Source of the DNA: an uncultured Clostridia bacterium
GTDB taxonomy: Bacteria > Bacillota > Clostridia > Lachnospirales > Lachnospiraceae
DNA: 15,301 bases
Reading direction: 5' to 3'
Assembly (NCBI GenBank): GCA_937896665.1
Contig: CALBNS010000077.1
Location: 1 to 15,301, forward strand
A program made the translations under genes and the position numbers. Under the pieces are notes generated by a model that saw nothing but the letters and a program-made list of their open reading frames with translations, did no database searches and had not been told where the DNA came from. Below are positions 1 to 7,462 of this stretch, in pieces. Position 1 is the first letter of the stretch. Every line of letters starts with the position of its first letter.

Positions 1-1
1 T

Positions 2-46
2 ACGTCAAAGCCAGTAAAATCAATAGATTTGGGCTTGACAGAATAG
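2..46 (+). CDS. C-terminal tail of an upstream gene (partial)
   Basis: The second frame is open from the window edge and ends at a TAG at 44-46, with last residues ...VKSIDLGLTE. The Shine-Dalgarno AGGAAGGAAA (45-54) of the next gene overlaps this stop and leaves 14 nt to its ATG. That spacing is typical of an operon, so the PLD nuclease gene is probably not the first gene of its transcript and the promoter lies outside the window. Fourteen residues are too few to assign a family. In related Z1-containing systems the upstream partner is often a GHKL ATPase, but nothing visible here proves it. Confidence 0.4.
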   Translation, partial: TSKPVKSIDLGLTE

Positions 47-60
47 GAAGGAAATCTGAA

Positions 61-1221
61 ATGAAATTACTGTATTCAAATATTCTCCCTCTTGGAACAT
101 CTGATGACCAGCAGACCATTACCGACTCTTTTACAGAAGAATTGCAGAAGTCCGATCGTATTGACATTGCCGTTGGTTACGTTTCAAGAGCATCTCTCGA
201 AGAACTTGACTTTCTGATAGAGCATAATGATATAAAAAACATATGCCTTAATATAGGAATGTACTTTGTTGAAGGTATGCCAGAAGGTTCTTACCATACT
301 GCTCTAAAATTAAACAAAAAGTGGAGAGATTCTGGTATCGGTGAAATCCGAATTGTAAAAACGTTTAAGTATCATGGAAAGCTTTATGCCTTTTATAAAG
401 ATGGTGCGGCACGTTCTGCTATTATTGGCTCTGCAAATCTCGGTGCAATTAAACTGGAAGCTTCAAACCGCAGACAATATGAAATTGCTTCCATAACAAA
501 CGTTCCCGCAGAAGTAATGGAGATAACATCTTTCATTGACAGTCTCAAGACTCCAAATATATCCGCAAACATCGCCGACATAGAAGGCATGCCGCTAATC
601 CATGAGACAAATACTGCTCTCACTGGAATCGAACTTGTTACTACAGTGCCACAGTCAAATGTTGATTTTTATAAACGTTGTGCCGCATATGCTTCATTCC
701 TGCTCCCGCTTAAGGTTCCAGCATATGATGAAAGACACATGGATGATGGAAAACATTTTACCAAATCAAACGTAAATGTTTGTTATGCGGCGCCAAGAAG
801 CAAACGTAAATCCAGAGACTGGTTTGAAACTCAGCTCACAGTTGCCAAAGAAATCACTCGTACCGAAGGCTATCCCGAAAAAAATGTGCCATTTTATGTT
901 GTTACGGATGATGGTTACTGGTTCAAAGCACATACAACCAGCGATGGCAACAAGCAATTCAGTGCAGTAGGTGATGAACTGATTATGGGGCGCTGGCTAA
1001 AAGGACGTCTTGCCGCTGCTGGTCTTGTAAAACCTGTTAATGATACCCAACTTGATACTGATCGTACAGGTATGATTACACAGGAGATGCTTAAAGAATA
1101 CGGATGTGAAAATCTATATTTGAAAAAAACAGGACAAACCGCAATGGATGAAGAAGGCATGCCATTAGATGTATGGATGCTTTCATTTAAACCAACCAAT
1201 CCGGAAGGAGATGAAAAATAA
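61..1221 (+). CDS. NgoFVII/BfiI-like PLD-family restriction endonuclease with C-terminal B3-like domain
   Basis: Probable metal-independent nuclease of the phospholipase D superfamily, the fold used by restriction enzymes BfiI and NgoFVII. Residues 33-50 carry the N-terminal signature of this group (IAVGYVSRASLEEL). The active-site set follows in one copy: H105-x-K107, then GSAN (123-126, with S124 and N126) and a downstream acidic residue in QYE (E141). One HKD motif per chain implies a dimeric active site. Residues about 245-385 (PFYVVTDDGYWF, NKQFSAVGD, MGRWLKGRL) resemble the B3-like DNA-recognition domain at the C-terminus of such enzymes. The ATG at 61 is chosen for its AGGAAGGA ribosome site 9 nt upstream, although the frame stays open to position 1. 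The stop overlaps the Z1 gene start (TAATG), indicating translational coupling. The family assignment rests on motifs seen here; the role in restriction is inferred. Confidence 0.87.
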   Translation: MKLLYSNILPLGTSDDQQTITDSFTEELQKSDRIDIAVGYVSRASLEELDFLIEHNDIKNICLNIGMYFVEGMPEGSYHTALKLNKKWRDSGIGEIRIVKTFKYHGKLYAFYKDGAARSAIIGSANLGAIKLEASNRRQYEIASITNVPAEVMEITSFIDSLKTPNISANIADIEGMPLIHETNTALTGIELVTTVPQSNVDFYKRCAAYASFLLPLKVPAYDERHMDDGKHFTKSNVNVCYAAPRSKRKSRDWFETQLTVAKEITRTEGYPEKNVPFYVVTDDGYWFKAHTTSDGNKQFSAVGDELIMGRWLKGRLAAAGLVKPVNDTQLDTDRTGMITQEMLKEYGCENLYLKKTGQTAMDEEGMPLDVWMLSFKPTNPEGDEK

Positions 1222-3068
1222 TGCAGTATCTGAAAACATACCTCAAAAAAATTACAGATCGCGGAAATATAAAACTTGCTGAATCCATCTCCAAGACTGC
1301 TGAAGAAGTTGGAAACAAGCACATAAAAAATTTTTCATTCATGAGCCATGAGATTGGTCTATTGTTTGGAAATGTCCAGTCCGGAAAAACCGGGCAGATG
1401 TTTGGAATTATGTGTAAAGCTACGGATCTCGGTTTTCCAGTTTTTGTTCTTCTGACAACAGACAATGTGGTATTACAGCAGCAAACTTTAGACAGAGTAA
1501 AGGCTGATTTGGAAGGCTTCTGCATTTGCGGAGAAAATGATGCAAGAATTTTTACAGAAAACAGTTTACTTCTTCCAACTATCGTTGTTCTTAAAAAGAA
1601 TGCAAGAGTCTTGAAATTGTGGGCAAATATCTTCAACTCCACAGGCTTTATGCGCGGAAATCCTTTATTCATTGTAGATGATGAAGCAGATGCCGCATCA
1701 CTGAATACATTGGTAAATAAGGATCGCCAGTCTTCTATAAATAAATATCTTGATGCTATTAAAAATGGTGCATCCAGCAGTTTATACCTGCAGGTCACTG
1801 GTACACCTCAGGCTCTTTTATTACAGACCCTTGCATCTGGCTGGCATCCACTGTTTACATATTACTTTCAGCCTGGTGACAGTTACCTTGGCGGTGATTT
1901 CTTTTTCCCTGCCAGCAAACCAGACTGTATTACTTATTTAGAGACTTTAGAAAATCCAACTCGCTCTGTCGTGCTCAGACACATTGCCAGCACTGCACAG
2001 ATTCTTTCAGCTGGCGGTAAAGTTTCTAACTGCTTATTCCATCCAAGCGTGCGACAGGCTGTTCATCAAAAGTTCGCAGATGAAGTTACACATGAGCTTA
2101 CATGGTGCATTAACAATATAGATGGAGAATTTGAAACAGCCATTCAAAAAGAGTATGATAATTTGCTTCCTGCGAAGTCCGAAAAAGTCAGTTATGCTTC
2201 GTTTCTTGCGACAGCGAAAAAAATAATATTGTCAAAATCTATTAGAGTTTTGATAATGAATGGAAAGAACGATATAGACAGTTCAGAATATGAAACAGGG
2301 TGTAATTTTGTCATCGGCGGCAACACTCTTGGACGCGGCGTCACATTCCCTGGTCTGCAAACAATTTACTATACTAGAACAAACAAAAAGCCGCAAGCCG
2401 ATACAATGTGGCAGCATAGCCGTATGTTTGGATATGATCGAGATTCCGGTATGATGAAAGTATTTATTGACGAAAACTTATATAAACTCTTTTCAGACAT
2501 CAATGCAACAAATAATTCCATCATTGCTCAAGCGGAACGCGGAATTGAAGATATCAAAATCTACTATCCGGAAGGACTTAATCCTACCAGAAAGAATGTA
2601 TTGGATAATGACCACGTTGAGATCATTTCCGGCGGTACTAATTATTACCCATTTAATCCTGATAATGATTCTATTGAGACGATTTCCCAATTATTAGAGA
2701 ACTTCTCTAATGACGAATCATACTATCAAGTTAATTTACGCTTTATTAAGGAAATCCTTAGTCATATTATTCCAAGCTCGGATTTCAAACTTACCGCCTT
2801 CCAGTCAGTTATTGATACAATCTTGTCTGAAAAACCAGCAGGACAAGGTATTTTGATTGTTCGTCGAGGAAGAAATGTTGCACAAGGAACCGGAGCTTTG
2901 CTTTCTCCTAATGATTGGCAGTTAGGGGCTTCTTTCCAAGATAAGGTTGTACTGACAATGTATCAGGTTACCGGAACTAAAGGCTGGGGCGGCAAACAGC
3001 TATGGGTTCCAAATATCAAACTGCCGCATAATACTATGTATTATGATGTTATTGAAAGTGAACGTTAA
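1221..3068 (+). CDS. Z1-domain helicase-like ATPase
   Basis: A P-loop motor of superfamily 2 helicase type. Walker A is GNVQSGKT (50-57), a motif Ia-like TTDNVVLQQQT follows at 79-89, the DEAD-type Walker B is DDEAD (153-157), and motif III is TGTP (193-196). The C-terminal lobe shows GGNTLGRGVTF (about 365-375) and a motif VI-like WQHSRMFGYD (about 397-406), whose arginine is a candidate finger. The combination of the Q-S-G-K-T loop, LGRGVTF and WQHSRMFGY is the signature of the Z1 domain, which occurs beside GHKL ATPases, cytosine methyltransferases and Vsr in restriction-type islands and in the mza defence system. At 615 aa it is shorter than the roughly 900-aa Z1 proteins I recall. It starts one base inside the previous stop and lies 14 bp before the next gene, so it is co-translated with two PLD-type proteins and probably moves along or remodels DNA for them. 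Confidence 0.9.
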   Translation: MQYLKTYLKKITDRGNIKLAESISKTAEEVGNKHIKNFSFMSHEIGLLFGNVQSGKTGQMFGIMCKATDLGFPVFVLLTTDNVVLQQQTLDRVKADLEGFCICGENDARIFTENSLLLPTIVVLKKNARVLKLWANIFNSTGFMRGNPLFIVDDEADAASLNTLVNKDRQSSINKYLDAIKNGASSSLYLQVTGTPQALLLQTLASGWHPLFTYYFQPGDSYLGGDFFFPASKPDCITYLETLENPTRSVVLRHIASTAQILSAGGKVSNCLFHPSVRQAVHQKFADEVTHELTWCINNIDGEFETAIQKEYDNLLPAKSEKVSYASFLATAKKIILSKSIRVLIMNGKNDIDSSEYETGCNFVIGGNTLGRGVTFPGLQTIYYTRTNKKPQADTMWQHSRMFGYDRDSGMMKVFIDENLYKLFSDINATNNSIIAQAERGIEDIKIYYPEGLNPTRKNVLDNDHVEIISGGTNYYPFNPDNDSIETISQLLENFSNDESYYQVNLRFIKEILSHIIPSSDFKLTAFQSVIDTILSEKPAGQGILIVRRGRNVAQGTGALLSPNDWQLGASFQDKVVLTMYQVTGTKGWGGKQLWVPNIKLPHNTMYYDVIESER

Positions 3069-3082
3069 ACGGGAGGTGTTAT

Positions 3083-4039
3083 ATGTATACAGCGGATATC
3101 GCAGAAAAAATACTTTTCGCCCCAATCAAAATGGGGGCTGATCATCTTTGTATTTTATCCGCACATGCCACACCAGCTATGGCTTCTTGGCTTCTCAAAA
3201 GTTATGATGAGCAAAATATTTCTGGAATTTCTATTGAACTGATTATTGGTACAACTGCTGATGAAGGAATCAGTGTTGCTTACCATGAGGGGTTTAAGAA
3301 ATTGCATGGCAACCGATATTCAAACATTTCCGGGAACTTTTCCTGCAGCTACATATACAATCAGCCAGTATTACAAAATAATATATATGTATGGTTGAAA
3401 AATGATATTCCAGTCTGCGCTTTTTCTGGAGAATTGGAATTTACCCAAAATTCATTTCTCCAAAATCTGCATGAAACTATTATTGAGAGTTCTGCTTTGG
3501 ATGCATACACTATTTTTGAAGAAGCAGTCAGACGCTCTGCTTACTGCACATATTCAGAAATTGAAGAAGATATCATAATATATCAATCTCCTGTAAATAA
3601 AAATTCACAGGCAGATGCTTTAAGGGTGCAGAACAGAATCGATCTATCCTTACTCACAAGCAAGGGAAACGAAACAGGAAAACGTTCAGGTTTAAATTGG
3701 GGACAACGAAATAAGCGGAACAAAAATGAAGCCTACATACCTTTACCGTCAAAGATAGCAAAAAGTGGTTTCTTTCCTCTTAATAAACAACACTTTATTG
3801 TCCTTACAGATGACCATTGTGCCTTACTTCTTCGTGTAGAACAGCAGAATGATAAAGCAATCACTACCCCTGCAAGCAATGCACAGCTAGGTGAATATTT
3901 CAGAAAGCGCTTGAAACTCAATAACGGTGCTTATGTCCATGCAGAGGATCTCATTGCATATGGCAGAACCGATGTAACATTTTACAAGATTGACGATGAA
4001 CAGTTCTATATGGACTTTTCTGTTGATAAAGGAATTTAA
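3083..4039 (+). CDS. NgoFVII-family protein with degenerate PLD site and intact B3-like domain
   Basis: Same two-domain layout as the PLD nuclease two genes upstream, but the catalytic half appears dead. Where an active NgoFVII-type enzyme has HSKxY...SGSAN, this chain has LQNNIYVW and FSGELEF (residues about 110-128). The His-x-Lys pair and the Ser/Asn of the HKD motif are therefore replaced, while the scaffold and the following LHETIIES are kept. The C-terminal third (about 200-315) is a textbook NgoFVII C-terminal domain: SGLNWGQR, NEAYIPLP, FFP, LTDD, LGEYFRKRL, YGRTDVTFYKID and the final YMDFS. It has a strong ribosome site (GGGAGGTG) and sits 5 bp before vsr. The likely role is target recognition or a structural partner for the active paralogue. 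Loss of catalysis is inferred from the missing residues; an unusual active site cannot be excluded. Confidence 0.85.
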   Translation: MYTADIAEKILFAPIKMGADHLCILSAHATPAMASWLLKSYDEQNISGISIELIIGTTADEGISVAYHEGFKKLHGNRYSNISGNFSCSYIYNQPVLQNNIYVWLKNDIPVCAFSGELEFTQNSFLQNLHETIIESSALDAYTIFEEAVRRSAYCTYSEIEEDIIIYQSPVNKNSQADALRVQNRIDLSLLTSKGNETGKRSGLNWGQRNKRNKNEAYIPLPSKIAKSGFFPLNKQHFIVLTDDHCALLLRVEQQNDKAITTPASNAQLGEYFRKRLKLNNGAYVHAEDLIAYGRTDVTFYKIDDEQFYMDFSVDKGI

Positions 4040-4044
4040 GAAAG

Positions 4045-4476
4045 ATGGCAGATAATCACTCAAAAGAAGTGCGGAGTATGAATATGTCCCACATTCGCAG
4101 TAAGAATTCAAAACCAGAAGAACGCGTCCGAAAATACTTGTTCTCGCGCGGACTTCGATATAGAAAAAATGTCAAGAAATTGCCGGGATGCCCAGATATT
4201 GTTTTAACCAAATATAAAACTGTTGTATTTGTAAATGGATGCTTCTGGCACCATCACGATTGCGGCCGTTTCGTATGGCCATCCTCAAATGTAGAATATT
4301 GGTATAATAAAATCAATCGCAATGTGGAACGTGATCTACAAAACACTAACCTACTCACACAACAGGGGTGGCGGGTACTTACCATTTGGGAATGCGAGCT
4401 CAAAAAAAACGTCGCAGAAGAAAATCTTTCTTTGTTGTATCAAAAAATCATTATTCCAATTGAAAACGTACAATAA
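4045..4476 (+). CDS. vsr: Very short patch repair (Vsr) endonuclease
   Basis: Nicks 5' of the T in T:G mismatches that arise when 5-methylcytosine deaminates, starting very-short-patch repair. Key residues fall at the same positions as in E. coli Vsr: the catalytic Asp in PGCPDIV is D51, the intercalating aromatics in GCFWHHHDC are F67 and W68, the active-site His is H69, and the zinc ligands are C66, H71, C73 and C117 (IWECEL). RSKNSKPE near the N-terminus and the RD/GW motifs are also present. At 143 aa it is a normal full-length member. It is the last gene of the + strand operon. Its partner methyltransferase lies 0.5 kb away on the opposite strand. The ribosome site AAAGGAA lies inside the end of the preceding gene. 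Confidence 0.97.
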   Translation: MADNHSKEVRSMNMSHIRSKNSKPEERVRKYLFSRGLRYRKNVKKLPGCPDIVLTKYKTVVFVNGCFWHHHDCGRFVWPSSNVEYWYNKINRNVERDLQNTNLLTQQGWRVLTIWECELKKNVAEENLSLLYQKIIIPIENVQ

Positions 4477-4488
4477 CCTCATTATAAT
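4460..4488 (+). promoter_or_regulatory. Sigma-A-type promoter for the 133-aa gene
   Basis: TTGAAA (4460-4465) and a perfect TATAAT (4483-4488) are separated by 17 bp. The promoter overlaps the end of vsr and lies 35 bp before the next ATG, so the small gene can be transcribed independently of the operon. Confidence 0.7.
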
Positions 4489-4523
4489 AAAAGTTATCAT
4501 ACTATAGTAAAGGAGGCCCTATT

Positions 4524-4925
4524 ATGGCACAAGCAGGTGATTCATATTCTATCCCACTAAAACCTTCACATCTAGCATGGGGCGATTATAGAAATCCAAC
4601 CAACAGAGATATGATTCCGGGAGAAGCATACATTCCTATTCATAAAAAAGATGCTATCAAATATAGTATTTATAATTCTAATCATACACAAACCGGATTG
4701 GGTTATAACCTATTCTATGCAAGTTCTGCTGATGGTTTTTTAAACAATGTGTTATTATTAGCTCAAGGATCCACTATTGGCGGTGACATTTATGCAAAGC
4801 AATTCTCCGTACAAGGTGATTTAAAAAAGATCGGTTCTTGGTATAAGTTTTGCAATGCCAACACAAATAATTCTGTACTTGTCACATGGACTAGTCCTAC
4901 TACTATTTTACTTAAAATAATTTAA
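4524..4925 (+). CDS. Stand-alone B3-like (NgoFVII C-terminal-type) DNA-binding domain protein
   Basis: A 133-aa protein with no PLD or other nuclease motif. Its first third, SHLAWGDYRNP...GEAYIPI (about 15-41), matches SGLNWGQRN...NEAYIPLP of the NgoFVII-like protein two genes upstream. Its second half (DGF, then KQFSVQGDL and IGSWYK, about 93-108) matches DGY, NKQFSAVGD and MGRWLK in the C-terminus of the active PLD protein. The simplest reading is a free copy of the B3/EcoRII-N-like fold that these enzymes use to read DNA. It has a good ribosome site (AAAGGAGG), its own promoter and a strong terminator. It could compete for or guard sites, or serve as a specificity subunit. It might instead be a small restriction endonuclease with a site I do not recognise. 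The alignment was done by eye. Confidence 0.75.
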   Translation: MAQAGDSYSIPLKPSHLAWGDYRNPTNRDMIPGEAYIPIHKKDAIKYSIYNSNHTQTGLGYNLFYASSADGFLNNVLLLAQGSTIGGDIYAKQFSVQGDLKKIGSWYKFCNANTNNSVLVTWTSPTTILLKII

Positions 4926-4930
4926 AGTCT

Positions 4931-4977
4931 AAAAAAATACCTGTGTTTTTCAGCCGAATAAACACAGGTATTTTTTT
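4931..4977. terminator. Bidirectional rho-independent terminator
   Basis: A perfect 18-bp inverted repeat (4931-4948 and 4960-4977) with an 11-nt loop. The core is ACCTGTGTTT, with a seven-A run on one side and a seven-T run on the other. It works in both directions between the convergent 133-aa gene and the methyltransferase gene, whose stop codon overlaps the repeat. Confidence 0.93.
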
Positions 4978-6028
4978 ATTCATTAATATTTGCTTCAACG
5001 TATGGATATTCCATACCTGCAAAACATTTTAAAATTGCTTCAAAAATAATTTTAGCACCTTCACACGGAACTGCCATTCCAATTTGTTTGCGTACACTTT
5101 CTTTGCTTCCTTTAAACTCATATGTGTCCGGAAATGTTTGAAGCCTTGCTCTTTCACGATTTGTCAAAGCTCTCGGTTCCTCCCAATGATAAATATGAGT
5201 GCCACCGCCGCCACTTCCCGTTACTGTATATGATGGTTTACTTGGATCAAGGCGTTTGTATATTTGACTAATCCTTGCCCCTTTAATATTAAGCTGCAAC
5301 TCTTCTGGCAGATCTGCTGTAAAAGCATTTTGTCCTGGTAAAATGTGTTCTAATCGTCTTACAACTATTGCAGACTGCTTTGTTCTTTCGTGGTTATGTG
5401 CATTTGCCGGAATCGGCGGCACTTCAATCGCTGTTCTGCAAGTATTGTCAATGCCTTTGTACGGCTCTGTAGACGGCACTTTATATGTCACATCAATATC
5501 GTTACGTATTCCAACGATAATCAGTCTGTGTCTCGCCTGTGGCACACCATATTCCTCAAACTTGTATAAATGGGGTGTTATGGTATATCCTGCCTCACGA
5601 AGTTCAGCAAGTATTTTAGTAAATGCTTTTCCCTCATTCGCATTTCTCAGACCTCCAACATTTTCGGCCAAAAACCATTGTGGTTTAAAAAGCTTTAATG
5701 CTTTTACTCCATACGAATACAATGGACCATAAACGCCATCCATGCCTTTTTGTTCGCCTACCACACTATAATCATTGCATGGGAAACCAAATGCCAATGC
5801 GTCAATAGGTGCAAGCTTCGTCATATCAAATTTACGGATGTCTTCATGGTATACTGTCTGCGGTGCATCTGGACATATATTATGTCTGTAAGTCTCACAT
5901 GTACTCGCATCATAATCATTCGCCCACTGATGAACAATTGAAAATTCGGGGTTTCCAATATCAGCGTGCGTAGCTCCCCATGCTATCCCACCTGGGCCAC
6001 AGAACAACTCACCTAATCTAAATTGCAT
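4976..6028 (-). CDS. DNA (cytosine-5)-methyltransferase
   Basis: Transfers a methyl group from S-adenosylmethionine to C5 of cytosine in a specific site, presumably protecting host DNA from the adjacent nucleases. Ordered motifs, numbered from the start chosen here: I FCGPGG (9-14, cofactor binding), IV FGFPCNDYS with catalytic C84, VI ENV (122-124), VIII QARHR (164-168), a target-recognition stretch at about 190-280, then LTNRERARLQTFP and motif X IGMAVP near the C-terminus. It is complete at 350 aa. Motif IV reads PCN instead of the common PCQ. I choose the ATG at 6028 because it has AAAGGGG 8 nt upstream and leaves 4 bp after the regulator stop. The ATG at 6049 has no ribosome site. It is co-transcribed with the upstream regulator. 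The recognition sequence cannot be read from the protein. Confidence 0.97.
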   Translation of the reverse strand: MQFRLGELFCGPGGIAWGATHADIGNPEFSIVHQWANDYDASTCETYRHNICPDAPQTVYHEDIRKFDMTKLAPIDALAFGFPCNDYSVVGEQKGMDGVYGPLYSYGVKALKLFKPQWFLAENVGGLRNANEGKAFTKILAELREAGYTITPHLYKFEEYGVPQARHRLIIVGIRNDIDVTYKVPSTEPYKGIDNTCRTAIEVPPIPANAHNHERTKQSAIVVRRLEHILPGQNAFTADLPEELQLNIKGARISQIYKRLDPSKPSYTVTGSGGGGTHIYHWEEPRALTNRERARLQTFPDTYEFKGSKESVRKQIGMAVPCEGAKIIFEAILKCFAGMEYPYVEANINE

Positions 6029-6032
6029 GTCT

Positions 6033-6380
6033 CTAACCCCTTTCTTCATTTTTATTATTTTTTCTGTATAACAGGAAATTCACATATTGCTGTACTTCCT
6101 GAAGTTCATTTGAATCTAATTCCTCAAGGTGATGAAGATACATAATAGGATGAATGTCTTCTTCTGTGATATAACCGGCTGCTAATAAAGCCTCAAAAAT
6201 ATGGAAATTACCTAATACTTTTGATATATTGCCTAATTCTTCCCACTTTACTTTTCTGGTTCCGTTTTCTATATTGCATAGTGTACTGTCATGTTTCAAA
6301 CCACACTCTTTTGCCAATTGTCCTTGCGAAAAATTAGCGGCTTCTCTTTTTTCTTTTATAAACTTTCCTATTTCAGACAT
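6033..6380 (-). CDS. Cro/CI-type helix-turn-helix regulator, probable controller of the RM system
   Basis: A 115-aa DNA-binding protein with an HTH_3 (Xre/Cro) domain at about 5-60: FSQGQLAKECGL forms the first helices and DSTLCNIENG the recognition helix. The C-terminal half (LEELDSNELQEVQQYVNFLL) is a helical tail of the kind seen in many Xre regulators. It is the first gene of the unit, ahead of the methyltransferase, and its promoter contains repeated boxes overlapping the -35/-10 spacer. The ribosome site is GAGAGGTG. Gene order and promoter layout resemble controller proteins that set the timing of methylase and nuclease expression, although classical C proteins are shorter (about 80 aa). 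Autoregulation is inferred. Confidence 0.88.
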   Translation of the reverse strand: MSEIGKFIKEKREAANFSQGQLAKECGLKHDSTLCNIENGTRKVKWEELGNISKVLGNFHIFEALLAAGYITEEDIHPIMYLHHLEELDSNELQEVQQYVNFLLYRKNNKNEERG

Positions 6381-6399
6381 GCTTTCACCTCTCCCGTAG

Positions 6400-6428
6400 A
6401 GTTTACCATATTGCTGCTATTTTGTCAA
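6400..6428 (-). promoter_or_regulatory. Promoter of the regulator-methyltransferase unit
   Basis: On the - strand TTGACA (6423-6428), a 17-bp spacer and TAAACT (6400-6405), preceded by TGG as an extended -10 element. The start codon lies about 20 bp downstream. Confidence 0.8.
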
Positions 6429-6462
6429 TATTCTTTTTATTTTCGCTGCTAAAATCGCAGCG
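6411..6462. promoter_or_regulatory. Candidate operator: repeated GCTGCTA/GCAGC boxes
   Basis: GCTGCTA occurs at 6413-6419, between the -35 and -10 boxes, and again at 6445-6451, upstream of the -35. The copies are 32 bp apart, about three helical turns. The upstream copy is part of an inverted repeat, CGCTGC (6444-6449) with GCAGCG (6457-6462). A repressor bound in the spacer would block RNA polymerase, and a dimer bound upstream could assist it. The adjacent HTH protein is the obvious candidate ligand. Confidence 0.55.
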
Positions 6463-6470
6463 TTCTGACC

Positions 6471-6503
6471 AAAGAAAAGAGAGACCTGTCACGGATCTCT
6501 CTT
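6471..6503 (-). terminator. Terminator of the GHKL operon
   Basis: Eight-bp stem AAGAGAGA (6477-6484) / TCTCTCTT (6496-6503), extended by CC/GG, followed on the - strand by TTCTTT. It lies just below the stop at 6512 and insulates the regulator promoter from read-through. Confidence 0.8.
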
Positions 6504-6511
6504 AATCTTCA

Positions 6512-7462
6512 TCACATTATTCCTATCAATAAATATTTTTCTTTTCGAATCTTTATGGAAGCTCCTATTTCAAGACCAATCAAAGATTTTGGTTCAGTAA
6601 GAAACTTATTTTTATTTACTGAGATTACAATCTTCTGTTTCGTAGTTTGGTTTTCAAGGATTATTCTATCTCTAGATTTAGTTTTTCTATCCTCCATTGA
6701 CTTTTCAATTTCATCAACGATTTCTACTGTTTTATTAACCAAACCATCGATTTTCTTTTTGATTTTTTCTTTAATCCATTCTTCTGGCATAAAATCCAGA
6801 ATATACATCCCGCCAAGAAGATTTAAATATTTTGCAAGTTCACCTGCATCATCAGTATTAATATCAATACCTTCCTTACCAGCTTCCAAAATGGCTTCTA
6901 AAAAAGGCCTCATAACATGAATATTATTAGATGTATTTCTCTCAATAAAATGCATAATAAAATCAGCACGGCTACTTACCAATTTAGTCAATTCAAATGG
7001 GTCAGATCTGTCTTTATCATAAGTAAGTCTTCCAATCCACCATAATCTAGCTATTGCATTTCTAGTTAATGATCGTCTATTCGAAAAACCAAAATAAAAA
7101 TGCTGGTAAATATTTTCCACAGTTTCGATTTTCCATCTATATTTCACATACTCGTAGAAGGGGCCCAAACTTAATGCTGCCCATATTCTTTCATCAGATG
7201 CGCTTGAATCTGATAAAAAGCTCAACCCCGAATACACGCGTTTAATATTTTCAAAATCGGTATCTTTAGGGTCAGCTGCACTTGTATCTAACGTAATATC
7301 TTTGATATTATTATATTTTGTATTAATAAATGGTGTTTGATCACAAACCTCCTCTATCCATGCATTCGTATCATGGTTTTGATATTTGTTCAGACAAGCG
7401 TTTATTGTTGCCTTATCTTTCATAAAAGACAAGCCCTCTGAAGTCATGATTTGGAGTATCAT
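6512..7462 (-). CDS. DUF6339-like protein, last gene of the GHKL operon
   Basis: A soluble 316-aa protein of unknown function. The central block SDERIWAAL (about 100), YEYVKYRW (about 115), LTRNAIARLWWIGRLTYD (about 140-157) and DPFELTKL resembles, from memory, the DUF6339 family, whose members carry similar DERLW, YVRKRW and RNxISRLWW motifs. The C-terminus has a charged helical segment (KEKIKKKIDGLVNKTVEIVDEIEKSMED) and a small beta-rich end (LIGLEIGASIKIRKEKYLLIGI). There is no signal peptide, membrane segment or recognised catalytic motif. The ATG overlaps the previous stop by 4 bp (ATGA) and has GGAGGA upstream, so translation is coupled and a stoichiometric complex with the 296-aa protein is likely. 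The family call is tentative. Confidence 0.75.
   Translation of the reverse strand: MILQIMTSEGLSFMKDKATINACLNKYQNHDTNAWIEEVCDQTPFINTKYNNIKDITLDTSAADPKDTDFENIKRVYSGLSFLSDSSASDERIWAALSLGPFYEYVKYRWKIETVENIYQHFYFGFSNRRSLTRNAIARLWWIGRLTYDKDRSDPFELTKLVSSRADFIMHFIERNTSNNIHVMRPFLEAILEAGKEGIDINTDDAGELAKYLNLLGGMYILDFMPEEWIKEKIKKKIDGLVNKTVEIVDEIEKSMEDRKTKSRDRIILENQTTKQKIVISVNKNKFLTEPKSLIGLEIGASIKIRKEKYLLIGIM

Noticed and set aside
1..60. In-frame extension of the PLD nuclease gene to the window edge
   Set aside because: The frame is open, but the ATG at 61 has a strong, well-spaced ribosome site, and the second frame ends at a TAG overlapping it as expected for an upstream gene. I keep 61.
6029..6049. 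Longer methyltransferase start at 6049
   Set aside because: No ribosome site upstream and it lies within the regulator gene. The ATG at 6028 has AAAGGGG at 8 nt and puts motif I at the usual distance from the N-terminus.
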